DNA from: Streptomyces leeuwenhoekii
GTDB taxonomy: Bacteria > Actinomycetota > Actinomycetes > Streptomycetales > Streptomycetaceae
DNA length: 64,000 nt
Assembly (NCBI RefSeq): GCF_001013905.1
Contig: NZ_LN831790.1
Location: 3,548,001 to 3,612,000, forward strand
Reading direction: 5' to 3'
Shown here: piece by piece, positions 51,608 through 58,647 of the stretch
Layout of the letters: each line of letters starts with the position of its first letter
How positions within the stretch are numbered: the first letter of the stretch is position 1
The notes under the pieces: model-generated
The model's input: the letters and a program-made list of their open reading frames with translations, nothing else
Database searches by the model: none
Told to the model about the DNA's origin: nothing
Translations under genes and position numbers: made by a program

Positions 51608-52822
51608 TCAGCCGCCCTGGTCTTCGGCCTCCGGAGCAGCACCCTTCTCTTCGTGCAACGTCCGTGCCACGTCGCCCTTGATCCTCTTGGCTTTCCTGGC
51701 ACGAGCCCGCTTGGCCCTCTCGTGATCGGCATTGAGTTCCTTAGCGATCTCCGCATCCTGGCCGTCCCGAGAGCGGGCGTAGTGCCGAGTCGTGACACTC
51801 GCATTGGCATGGCCGAGTCGCTTGGCCGCAGCCATGACACCATGCCGGTCGGCCACCTGGGAGGCGTGCGTTGCTCGAAGATCCTGCGGGGTGACGTCCT
51901 TGAGGCCGGCGCGCTCGACGGCCTTGTCGAAGTGCGTCCGACGCCATGAGTTGTACCTAAGAGGGCGCCCAGTACGACCGAGGAACAGCAGTGCTTCGGG
52001 GTCGTCGGCCACGCGCGCGGCAAGGTGCTCTTGGAGCTCCCGAACGAGATACGCGGGCAGTGCCAACGGTCGCTTCTGGTGCGACTTCGGGGTGTCGAAG
52101 AACAGTTGCCCGGCGTCCTCCGCCAGAGCTTCATCCACCCAAATTAGACCGTTGACCAGGTCCACATCCTTCCGCCGCAAGGCGAACCCCTCACCGATCC
52201 GCAGCCCGGCGTACGCGAGGAGCTTGACCAAGAGGTCATGCGGTCGGTTGAGGTTCGAGATCAAGCGTTCGACCTCGCGAGTGCTCAGGATGTGCGGCTC
52301 GGTCTCGGGCAATCGCGGAAGCTTGATCCCCCGGCACGGCGTGACCGCAATCAGGTCGTTGTCGACCGCAGACGCGAAGATCTGGGACAGCACCCGGTAG
52401 GCGGTACGAGTACGCGAGGCACTCAGCCCGGCTTTCTGGAGTCCGGCCAGCCATTCCTTGATGTGGATCGGGCGGACCGCCGACAGTTCGTAGCCACCGA
52501 CCCGAGGATTGATCCACAGACGGATCAGTCCGGCGTAGAGCGTCACCGTCCGTCGCTTCAGGTGAGGGGAAGCCGAGTCGAACCACCGCTTGCCCCACTC
52601 GGCAACGGTGATCTTTCCCGCGCTCGGGTCACGGAACGTGCCCTTGATGATCTCTGCCTCGGTGGTGGTGAGCCAGAGATCGGCGTCCGTCTTCGTCTCG
52701 AAGGTGTGCGGCGCGGACCGCAGAAGGCCCGTCGCCGGATCACGGTACCGGGCCTGCCAACGACCGGACCCCAGTTGGCGGACCGCGCCGAAGCGCCGAC
52801 GCCGACCACGACTGTTGGGCAT
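51608..52822 (-). CDS. int: tyrosine recombinase (integrase)
   Basis: A 404-residue site-specific recombinase that would integrate and excise the element at tRNA-Tyr. An AP2-like arm-binding start (GSGRWQARYRDPATG), a SAM-like core-binding domain (about 72-160) and the catalytic domain are visible: R208 (AYAGLRIGE), K246 (TPKSHQK), R316 (TPQDLRATHAS), H338 (RLGHAN) and nucleophile Y348 (TTRHYAR). The box II histidine is Q313 here. ATG 52822 overlaps the xis stop codon. The lysine/arginine-rich tail after 365 is unusual but seen in actinobacterial integrases. Confidence 0.95.
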   Translation of the reverse strand: MPNSRGRRRRFGAVRQLGSGRWQARYRDPATGLLRSAPHTFETKTDADLWLTTTEAEIIKGTFRDPSAGKITVAEWGKRWFDSASPHLKRRTVTLYAGLIRLWINPRVGGYELSAVRPIHIKEWLAGLQKAGLSASRTRTAYRVLSQIFASAVDNDLIAVTPCRGIKLPRLPETEPHILSTREVERLISNLNRPHDLLVKLLAYAGLRIGEGFALRRKDVDLVNGLIWVDEALAEDAGQLFFDTPKSHQKRPLALPAYLVRELQEHLAARVADDPEALLFLGRTGRPLRYNSWRRTHFDKAVERAGLKDVTPQDLRATHASQVADRHGVMAAAKRLGHANASVTTRHYARSRDGQDAEIAKELNADHERAKRARARKAKRIKGDVARTLHEEKGAAPEAEDQGG

Positions 52823-53031
52823 CAGGCCACCGTCCTCAACCGGCGGACGACGCGAGGCACCGTGTTCGCGGCGATGTACTCGTCTACCGCGCTCTGCGGG
52901 ATGCGGACGTGGCGCCCCACCTTCACGAAGGTGATCCGGCGTTCCTCGATCAGGCGCCGAGCGAAGCGGACGCCGGTCCCCAGCGCTTCGGCCACTTCCT
53001 GAACGTCCAGGAGCCGATCCATGGTCACCAC
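52822..53031 (-). CDS. xis: excisionase, MerR/AlpA-like helix-turn-helix
   Basis: A 69-residue DNA-binding protein: DVQEVAEALGTGVRFARRLIEERRITFVKVGRHVRIPQSAVDEYI is the helix-turn-helix 17 / excisionase fold. It overlaps int (ATGA) and the rep stop codon, as xis does in pSAM2. Possible starts are GTG 53031, GTG 53028 and ATG 53022. It should bind the attachment region and direct excision. Confidence 0.88.
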   Translation of the reverse strand: MVTMDRLLDVQEVAEALGTGVRFARRLIEERRITFVKVGRHVRIPQSAVDEYIAANTVPRVVRRLRTVA

Positions 53032-54449
53032 TCCCCCTCAGCCTCAACGGCCAACGCGTCGGCCAGCGCCTCACGGGCGGTCTCTCGGTTCAGTTGGATC
53101 TCCTTTGCGATCGATGCGGCCAACCAGGACTCTCCTGGTGTGTGGCCTTGTCCGGCGTAGGTCCAGTGGGCGAGCACCAGCGTGGAGCCCTCCGAGTCGT
53201 CGAGGTCCTCGGAGAGCCCGCGTTCGCGGCGTTCCTGGCGTGCGCGGTAGTCGGCGCGGACCTGGCGGAGAGCGCCGAGGGTGGTGGAGTACTGGCGGGA
53301 CTTGGTGGAGAAGTGCCCACGGAAGCCGAGCATGTGAGCCCAGCGAGCCAGCAGCCGATCCGGGTAGGCCGCGTCGAGCGTCCAGCACGCTTCGATCAGG
53401 CGCCGGGTGTGGTCGGGTACCGGCAGCTTGTCGAGTTCGGAGAGCTCCCCTATCCGGCGGTCCACGGTGCCCGTGGTCTCGGCCGCTTTGGTGGCGTACT
53501 TGGCCACGTAGGAGGCAACGGCCTGTTCGGTCAGTTCCTCGTGCCCGAGGGCGCCGATGGGCTGCACGTCGACCTGAGATCCCCACCGCAGCTCGCGTTC
53601 GGCGAAAGCGCCGGCGGAAGGCACCGGCACGGCGACCCGAGGGGCAGCGGCGCGGATCGCAGCGTCGAGGAGAGCGACCGTGGCCCAGGCCGGGGGTGCG
53701 GTGTCGGGACCGTCCGGGCCGTCGAGGCGGATCACGGCGTGGAAGTGCACACTGCCGCGCTTTTGGAACTCGGCGACCTTGCCGAAGGAGACCCGGCACA
53801 CTTCCCGCATGGCCGACTGAGTCAGGCCCGCACGGGCGGCGATCTCACGGCGCAGGTAGATGGTGAAGCGCCGCCACAGGTCACCGGCGAAGTTGTTCCA
53901 CAGCACCGCCCCGGCGTAGTCGTAGCGCTCCGGATCGAGCGCGGTCCCAAGGGCGGGGTCATCGTCGGCGTGCTGGGCCCCGCAGCGGCAGCGCCCGGAG
54001 TCCGGCCGGTTGTGGACCGGGCCGAATGAGGGCGCGGTGAGGGTGGCGAAGACGCGGGGGTGATCCCGAACGGTCTCGGGCACGTCCTTGCGTTCGTCGC
54101 CCGTGATCCCGGCACGGATCAGGTGGTAGGTGTCTCCGGCGTAGGTCCAGGCGCAGGCCGGGCATCGGGAGGCCCGCCGGTTGCCGCAGGCGACGCGAAG
54201 CATGCCGCCGGGCTCCTGCTCGGTGCTGTAGGAGTACAGGACCTCACCGGTCTTAGCGTCCCGGGTGACCGTCTGGCCCGCGAGGCGGATCGGGTTGGCA
54301 CAGCCACCGGTACGGCGCACCTGTTCTTGCCAGCGGTCGAAGCCAGGCGAGTTCGCCACCCGCAGCAGATCCGCCAGCGTCAGGGGATCAGTGCCCATGG
54401 AGGCCGCAGCACCAGCCACGGCCTCAGGGGCGACGGGAAACACCGTCAT
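53025..54449 (-). CDS. replication initiator protein, RepSA family (HUH)
   Basis: A 474-residue rolling-circle-type initiator. It has a zinc-finger-like CGNRRASRCPACAWTYAGDTYHL near residue 88, FATLTAPSFGPVHNR near 134, the HUH metal motif HFH (235-237) in RGSVHFHAVIRLDG, and the possible nicking tyrosines Y314 and Y318 in SYVAKYATK. The start ATG 54449 overlaps the upstream stop codon (ATGA). In pSAM2 repSA-xis-int form one operon, as here; replication of the excised circle is inferred. Confidence 0.92.
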   Translation of the reverse strand: MTVFPVAPEAVAGAAASMGTDPLTLADLLRVANSPGFDRWQEQVRRTGGCANPIRLAGQTVTRDAKTGEVLYSYSTEQEPGGMLRVACGNRRASRCPACAWTYAGDTYHLIRAGITGDERKDVPETVRDHPRVFATLTAPSFGPVHNRPDSGRCRCGAQHADDDPALGTALDPERYDYAGAVLWNNFAGDLWRRFTIYLRREIAARAGLTQSAMREVCRVSFGKVAEFQKRGSVHFHAVIRLDGPDGPDTAPPAWATVALLDAAIRAAAPRVAVPVPSAGAFAERELRWGSQVDVQPIGALGHEELTEQAVASYVAKYATKAAETTGTVDRRIGELSELDKLPVPDHTRRLIEACWTLDAAYPDRLLARWAHMLGFRGHFSTKSRQYSTTLGALRQVRADYRARQERRERGLSEDLDDSEGSTLVLAHWTYAGQGHTPGESWLAASIAKEIQLNRETAREALADALAVEAEGEW

Positions 54450-54973
54450 GCAGCACCGCCGTCCCGGCACACCCAGCAAGGGGCGTAGCCCTCCTCGAAC
54501 CAGCCGGAGACGTCATCGATGACCAAGTTCACCCAGAGCTTCCCGGCGCCGTCGCACCTCGGGCACGTGCCATCGATCACGACCGGGAGTTCCCGCGCCT
54601 CCGGGGCGACCGAGACCCAAAAGAGAGACGTGGACGCCATGGATTCGGCGACCCTCAGGCGACGTGCGGAGGGGAACCGCGCCTTGTGGCGACGGTTGAT
54701 CTCCGGAGTCATCAGGTCACGCAGCCACAACTTCCGGTGGCCAGCCAGGTAGGACGCGCGTCGCCGGACTTCCTCACGGCCCAGAAGCTTGACCCCCTGC
54801 ACCATCCATTCGATCAGAGCCGTGTCCACCGGCCCCTGAAGGCTGTAGCCAGTCGGCATGTCCGAGGCGTACAGCGCCACGGCCCGCTCACCGTTCGACA
54901 GGTCCTCGACCGACACGGAAGGCACGGGTGAAGTGACCGGGGCAACGTGCTCAGCAACCAGAATCGCGGGCAT
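54446..54973 (-). CDS. element-borne hypothetical protein with C-terminal zinc finger
   Basis: A 175-residue protein not recognised as a named family. The N-terminal part is mixed and acidic; a basic helix (EVRRRASYLAGHRKLWLRDLM) is near 75, and the end carries CPRCDGAGK and CWVC, a DnaJ-type or treble-clef zinc site of four cysteines. It is the first gene of the operon leading to rep-xis-int and overlaps rep by 4 bases, so it probably serves replication or its control. It is divergent from the GntR gene. Confidence 0.75.
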   Translation of the reverse strand: MPAILVAEHVAPVTSPVPSVSVEDLSNGERAVALYASDMPTGYSLQGPVDTALIEWMVQGVKLLGREEVRRRASYLAGHRKLWLRDLMTPEINRRHKARFPSARRLRVAESMASTSLFWVSVAPEARELPVVIDGTCPRCDGAGKLWVNLVIDDVSGWFEEGYAPCWVCRDGGAA

Positions 54974-55077
54974 GATGGAGCTTCCCTTCGTGGGACGAAG
55001 GAGGGCGGCGACTTGCTTGGCGGTAGGGCGCCGCCCTCCGGGCTTAGCCAGGCGTCAACCTGTCTAACTTCTCTTGT

Positions 55078-55149
55078 GTTACCTAGATTAGTTGCCTCAC
55101 GGCTGTACGCAAGACCGTGGGGCAGATTTCTTTAGGTCACTTAGGTAAC
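55078..55149. promoter_or_regulatory. operator cluster between GntR gene and rep operon
   Basis: TTAGGTCAC (55132-55140) and TTAGGTAAC (55141-55149) are tandem direct repeats; the inverted copy GTTACCTAGA starts at 55078. The region lies between the divergent hypothetical/rep operon and the GntR gene and is AT-richer than its surroundings, so it likely holds both promoters and the GntR (KorSA-like) sites. Confidence 0.6.
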
Positions 55150-55157
55150 CTGGAGAC

Positions 55158-55517
55158 GTGACTGTGAGCCCTGACGACCCCCGTAACGCCTACGAGCAGG
55201 TAGCCGACGATCTACGGAAGAAGATCGCTTCCGGAACTCTCAAGGCTGGCCAGCGGCTCGACGGTAACGCCAAGATGGCGGAGCGCTACGGCGTTGCTGC
55301 GATGACGATCAGGCATGCCCTAGACATCCTGAGGAAAGAGCGACTGATCGTCAGTCAGCAGGGGCGTGGGACTTTCGTGGCCAGCGATCCAGAAAGCGCA
55401 GACTCAGCCGAACGAGCCACCCAGATGGTTGGCGAACTAGGCGAGATCAAGGCTGCACTGGAGCTGATTAACTCGCGGCTCGATCGGCTTGAGGAGCAGG
55501 TACGCGAGCGTCCTTGA
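55158..55517 (+). CDS. short GntR-family regulator (KorSA-like role)
   Basis: A 119-residue protein with a GntR winged helix-turn-helix (YEQVADDLRKKIASGTLKAGQRL, then ERYGVAAMTIRHALDILRKERLIVSQQGRGTFV, residues 12-75) and a C-terminal coiled coil (MVGELGEIKAALELINSRLDRLEEQV) instead of an effector domain. KorSA of pSAM2 is a GntR protein that represses replication and transfer; this one is shorter. Start GTG 55158 follows GGAG. Tandem TTAGGT(C/A)AC repeats lie right upstream. The last 50 bases overlap a small ORF on the other strand. Confidence 0.88.
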   Translation: MTVSPDDPRNAYEQVADDLRKKIASGTLKAGQRLDGNAKMAERYGVAAMTIRHALDILRKERLIVSQQGRGTFVASDPESADSAERATQMVGELGEIKAALELINSRLDRLEEQVRERP

Positions 55518-55617
55518 CAGAGGAAGACAGCCGCTCAACACGCTGGGTGACTTCCGTGAGCTTCCTTCTGACGTCGTGCAACTCGACTAATAACCGCGCC
55601 CTGTCGGCGACCCTCAC
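55468..55617 (-). CDS. small coiled-coil ORF with two adjacent TTA codons
   Basis: A 49-residue frame from the GTG at 55617, preceded by GGGGAG at 8 bases. Residues 13-34 show a clean heptad pattern (L13, V16, L20, V23, V27, L30, V34), so the peptide may dimerise or pair with the GntR coiled coil. Codons 9 and 10 (55588-55593) are both TTA, read only by the bldA tRNA in Streptomyces. It overlaps the 3' end of the GntR gene tail-to-tail and is 25 bases downstream of the XRE gene. No homologue is recognised. Confidence 0.45.
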   Translation of the reverse strand: MRVADRARLLVELHDVRRKLTEVTQRVERLSSSVKDARVPAPQADRAAS

Positions 55618-55642
55618 AGCAGTACTCCCCGTTCCGTAGTGA

Positions 55643-56863
55643 TCAGCCCAGCTTCATGCTCGTTGCGAGACGCCTGATCTCCGCCGTGTGCGAATGCCGG
55701 TCAGTTGACCGCAGATCATCGACGATGTTGCGAGCGATCGGCCGATTGCGCACATGCTGAGGGGCGATCGCGTCCGCCCGCAGGATCGCGTCAGCCGCAA
55801 GCGCCGGTTTGCCGTTCATCATCTGCCCGGCCGCCGTGCAGACCCAGAAGTGCGACTGTCGCTCGCCGGACGCGATGCGGGCGATGTTGACCAGCTCGGC
55901 ACGCGAGAGCACGTCGCGCGGGTGGCCCAGCTCCAAGCTCACCTCTACCGAGTGGATCTCTGCGTTTACGGCATTGAACTGAGTCTGGAAGGCGTTCCCG
56001 TCTTCGGATACGCCGGCCGCAGCCTGGCGAGCCTCGGTCAGGTGCGCCTCAGCCTCCGAGCGGTCCCAGAGACGCGACCACGCGACCGCCGCACGAAGGT
56101 GCATCGCACCCCACAGCGCACGCACTGTCTGATCATCCGTCGCTAGATGAGGTTCGAGGTCATCGAGAGCCTTGCGGGCCATGTCGCGCGCCGCACCGAG
56201 TTCACCCTCATGGAGCCAGACCCCGCAGAGGTCCCAGCGAGCAGCGGCCTTAAGGATCGGCGACTCAGCCCGCTCGGCAGCCACCAACTCGCGCTGCACG
56301 GCGCTCCAGCCGAGATCATGGTGTCCCAACAGGTTGGAAGACACGCGAGCCATGTGGCTTGCCCGAAGCATGAGCGCCTCAGCCCGGGCTACGTTCTCCC
56401 CCTCGGCCACGTCACAGAGGACGACCAGGTCACGAAGAATCTGGGGAAGAACATCACCCAGGGCCGTGAACTTCGCATCCTGCCGCAGCCTCTCAGCAGC
56501 CTCGACGCGCACCGCCAGATCGGGAAGGGTGGGGTGAACCGCCGTTGTGATCAGGGCCGCCCCGCCGGGCATGGTCGCCTGTTGGAGGGCGAGACGGAGG
56601 CCGGGGATCGCAGCGTGGCCGGAGTCGAGTTCCGCAGTGTCGTGCCGATACGGCTGGCCGGTCAGTTCGACGACTTCCACGCCGAGCACTTCGGCAAGCT
56701 GACCGAGGACGCTCATCCGATCGAGCGGGAGACGTCCAGTTTCGATCTTGGAGACCCAACTGACGGAGCGATCAACAGCAGCCGCCAATTGCGCTTGATC
56801 CCAGCCGAGACGACGCCGTGCCCTTGCGACGCGCTGCCCCGTGGTCAGTTCAGCCCTCATCAT
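55643..56863 (-). CDS. XRE-family regulator with TPR-like C-terminal domain
   Basis: A 406-residue regulator. Helix-turn-helix at residues 9-66 (TGQRVARARRRLGWDQAQLAAAVDRSVSWVSKIETGR); the rest is alpha-helical repeats (KFTALGDVLPQIL, ARAEALMLRASHMARV, AAARWDLCGVWLHEGELGAARDMARKAL, ALWGAMHLRAAVAWSRLWDRSEAEAHL), as in TPR-type quorum or stress regulators. An 8-bp dyad lies 45 bases upstream and suggests autoregulation. Such genes are common cargo next to actinomycete elements; the target is unknown. Confidence 0.9.
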   Translation of the reverse strand: MMRAELTTGQRVARARRRLGWDQAQLAAAVDRSVSWVSKIETGRLPLDRMSVLGQLAEVLGVEVVELTGQPYRHDTAELDSGHAAIPGLRLALQQATMPGGAALITTAVHPTLPDLAVRVEAAERLRQDAKFTALGDVLPQILRDLVVLCDVAEGENVARAEALMLRASHMARVSSNLLGHHDLGWSAVQRELVAAERAESPILKAAARWDLCGVWLHEGELGAARDMARKALDDLEPHLATDDQTVRALWGAMHLRAAVAWSRLWDRSEAEAHLTEARQAAAGVSEDGNAFQTQFNAVNAEIHSVEVSLELGHPRDVLSRAELVNIARIASGERQSHFWVCTAAGQMMNGKPALAADAILRADAIAPQHVRNRPIARNIVDDLRSTDRHSHTAEIRRLATSMKLG

Positions 56864-56907
56864 GGGTTCCCTTCGACACTACGACGGTACCCACGCGCAT
56901 CCGTTGG

Positions 56908-56930
56908 CACTGTCAGTAAAAGTGACAGTG
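56908..56930 (-). promoter_or_regulatory. palindrome upstream of the XRE gene
   Basis: CACTGTCA-N7-TGACAGTG, a perfect 8-bp dyad, ends 45 bases upstream of the XRE start codon. The spacer is AT-rich (GTAAAAG). Probable operator for the XRE protein. Confidence 0.7.
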
Positions 56931-56987
56931 GACGCCTGAACGGCCCTCCAGCAGGCCCGAGTTACGGGTTTCTCTACCTCATCAAGC

Positions 56988-57090
56988 CCCGGCTGCGCTC
57001 CGCTCCGCCGGGCGCGCTCCCGGCTCCGCTGCGGGCGCCGCTCCTGCCTCCGGCCCGCTCCGCCCGCGCTGCGCCGACGCGCGCCCTGGT
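56988..57090. repeat. pyrimidine-rich GCTCCG repeats
   Basis: About 100 bases with iterated GCTCCG, GCTGCG and CGCGC words, GC content well above the rest of the element and C-rich on the + strand. No protein is supported. It lies between the XRE operator and the nested palindrome, in the 581-base non-coding right end of the element. Confidence 0.5.
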
Positions 57091-57163
57091 GACGGTTGGC
57101 CTGCGGCATGAGGTCAGAACACGTCGTGGCTGGGGCGGTCGGCTCCACGACTTTAGCCAGCCA

Positions 57164-57275
57164 CTTTGGCGCGAGCCTCGAAGATCATGGCCCAAGATCG
57201 GGCACTAACGGGCAGGCTCACAAACCTGCCCGATCCGCTGGCTAGCGTAATGGGCCATGATCACTCGCGCCAAAG
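57164..57275. repeat. 112-bp nested inverted repeat at the right end of the element
   Basis: Outer arms CTTTGGCGCGAG/CTCGCGCCAAAG (57164-57175, 57264-57275), middle arms GATCATGGCCCA/TGGGCCATGATC (57183-57194, 57251-57262), and inner arms CGGGCAGG/CCTGCCCG (57209-57216, 57225-57232) plus GATCGGG/CCCGATC. All arms are perfect. A single strand of this region would fold into one long hairpin. It could be a single-strand origin, a nick region, or an arm-site cluster for Int/Xis. Confidence 0.8.
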
Positions 57276-57397
57276 CAGCTCCCGGCCAAAGTCGTTCCAC
57301 CGACCGCGTGATCAAGGTCACGGACGTGCCACGACCGTGCCAGAACGAGCGGGGAGCGGCGGGGAGTGATGGGGAGAGGTAGTAGGTGGGAACGAGA

Positions 57398-57432
57398 ACG
57401 GCCCCTGACCAAACTTGCTGGTCAAGGGCCGT
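57398..57432 (-). terminator. element-supplied terminator behind tRNA-Tyr
   Basis: ACGGCCC and TGACCA pair with TGGTCA and GGGCCGT across one C/A mismatch and a 7-base loop, starting 12 bases after the tRNA-Tyr 3' end. It is inside the element, so it replaces the host terminator that integration moved away to 51466-51507. Confidence 0.75.
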
Positions 57433-57443
57433 ATCCCACTAGC

Positions 57444-57494
57444 GTGGCGGCGCCAGGATTCGAACCTGGGAAGGCTGAGCCGGCAGATTTACAG
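57444..57494. repeat. right attachment repeat inside the intact tRNA-Tyr
   Basis: 51 bases identical to 51516-51566, covering the tRNA from the anticodon to its 3' end. On this side the rest of the tRNA gene is intact, so the host tRNA is preserved. Confidence 0.95.
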
Positions 57495-57526
57495 TCTGCT
57501 CCCTTTGGCCGCTCGGGCACACCGCC
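57445..57526 (-). tRNA. tRNA-Tyr (anticodon GUA), integration target
   Basis: 82-nt class II tRNA with long variable arm. Acceptor GGCGGTG with CGCCGCC, anticodon loop CTGTAAA giving GUA, T-loop TTCGAAT, discriminator A. Its 3' half is the crossover repeat of the element. The same tRNA type is the SLP1 attachment site. Confidence 0.95.
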
Positions 57527-57749
57527 GGGGTTGCTGCCTATCGAACCGTCTTTCGGCGGTGCTCCGTGGCAACGACGTAAACAATACCCGATGTGGAGGG
57601 GTGCTTCGCCACCCGGTTGATCGTGGGCCCGGAGGGCGGGGGGTGGCTAGGCTTGTCCGGATGCGGCCGGGGGAAGCCCTTCCGGTCTCGGCCGCCGCCC
57701 CGTACGCCGTACGCACCGATACGCACCCTGATACAAGGAGCCACAGGAC

Positions 57750-58238
57750 ATGGCCGACTCCAGTTTCGACATCGTCTCGAAGGTCGAGCGGCAGGAGGTC
57801 GACAACGCCCTCAACCAGGCCGCCAAGGAGATCTCGCAGCGCTACGACTTCAAGGGCGTCGGTGCTTCGATCTCGTGGTCCGGCGACAAGATCCTCATGG
57901 AGGCCAACTCCGAGGACCGGGTCAAGGCTGTCCTCGACGTCTTCCAGTCCAAGCTGATCAAGCGTGGCATCTCGCTGAAGGCCCTGGAGGCCGGCGAGCC
58001 GCAGATCTCCGGCAAGGAGTACAAGATCTTCGCGACGATCCAGGAGGGCATCTCCCAGGAGAACGCGAAGAAGGTGGCGAAGATCATCCGTGACGAGGGT
58101 CCGAAGGGCGTGAAGGCCCAGGTCCAGGGCGAGGAACTGCGCGTCAGCTCGAAGAGCCGTGACGACCTGCAGGCCGTGATCGCTCTGCTGAAGGGCAAGG
58201 ACTTCGACTTCGCGATGCAGTTCGTCAACTACCGGTGA
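57750..58238 (+). CDS. yajQ: YajQ-family nucleotide-binding protein
   Basis: A 162-residue protein made of two ferredoxin-like halves: [34 protein letters not shown] at the start and [45 protein letters not shown] in the second half. YajQ proteins bind nucleic acid or cyclic di-GMP in other bacteria; the role in Streptomyces is not settled. GGAG precedes the ATG. Just right of the integrated element, it marks the return to the core genome. Confidence 0.95.
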   Translation: MADSSFDIVSKVERQEVDNALNQAAKEISQRYDFKGVGASISWSGDKILMEANSEDRVKAVLDVFQSKLIKRGISLKALEAGEPQISGKEYKIFATIQEGISQENAKKVAKIIRDEGPKGVKAQVQGEELRVSSKSRDDLQAVIALLKGKDFDFAMQFVNYR

Positions 58239-58293
58239 CCGACTGAGCTGTCGGCCCGATCCGCGCACACGCCGTCGAGCCCGCTGTGCCGGC

Positions 58294-58349
58294 ACGGCGA
58301 GGGCCGCCGCCGGAAGCCGCCCCACGGCCCCGGCGGCGGCCCTCGCCGT
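58294..58349 (+). terminator. terminator after yajQ
   Basis: A perfect 20-bp stem (ACGGCGAGGGCCGCCGCCGG with its complement) and a 16-base loop, 56 bases after the yajQ stop. Confidence 0.92.
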
Positions 58350-58647
58350 GTGCTGCGGGGCCATCTGGCCGACGGCGATCGGAGTCTCGCCGACCCCGCT
58401 GATCGCCCACCGCCTGCGCGGCCGCGCTCCCACGGTCGTTGTCGGCCGGTCGGACATGGGTCTCGGTCGTCCGGCTCGGGCGCCGGTTGCGCGTCGGTTG
58501 CCGGCCGGTTGGGCGTCGGTCGCCGGGGTCGGTGGCGGGGTGTCGTGGCCGGTTCATGGGGACCGGCTGTCGGGTGTTCATGCTCTCTTGGTGCGGGAGA
58601 CGTCGCCCGCGCATCCGGTGGTCGCGCTGGTCAGTAGGGTGCGGGCC
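58350..58647 (+). promoter_or_regulatory. region upstream of the amino-acid permease
   Basis: About 300 bases with iterated CGGTCG/CCGGTTG words between 58435 and 58575. No gene is supported. It must hold the permease promoter, which I cannot locate. Confidence 0.35.

Larger units (their letters stand above)
51516..57494. mobile_element. 5.9-kb integrative element in tRNA-Tyr (pSAM2/SLP1-type, without transfer genes)
   Basis: Bounded by 51-bp direct repeats from the tRNA-Tyr 3' half. Cargo: int, xis and rep overlapping in the order seen in pSAM2, a zinc-finger hypothetical, a GntR regulator, a small ORF and an XRE/TPR regulator. No FtsK/TraB-type transfer gene, spread genes or phage structural genes are present. 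tRNA-Tyr is also the integration site of SLP1 in S. coelicolor. It appears to be a mini-AICE that could excise and perhaps replicate, but needs help to move. Confidence 0.93.

Noticed and set aside
51516..57494. Prophage
   Set aside because: No capsid, tail, terminase or lysis genes; the int-xis-rep set and tRNA target fit an actinomycete integrative element.
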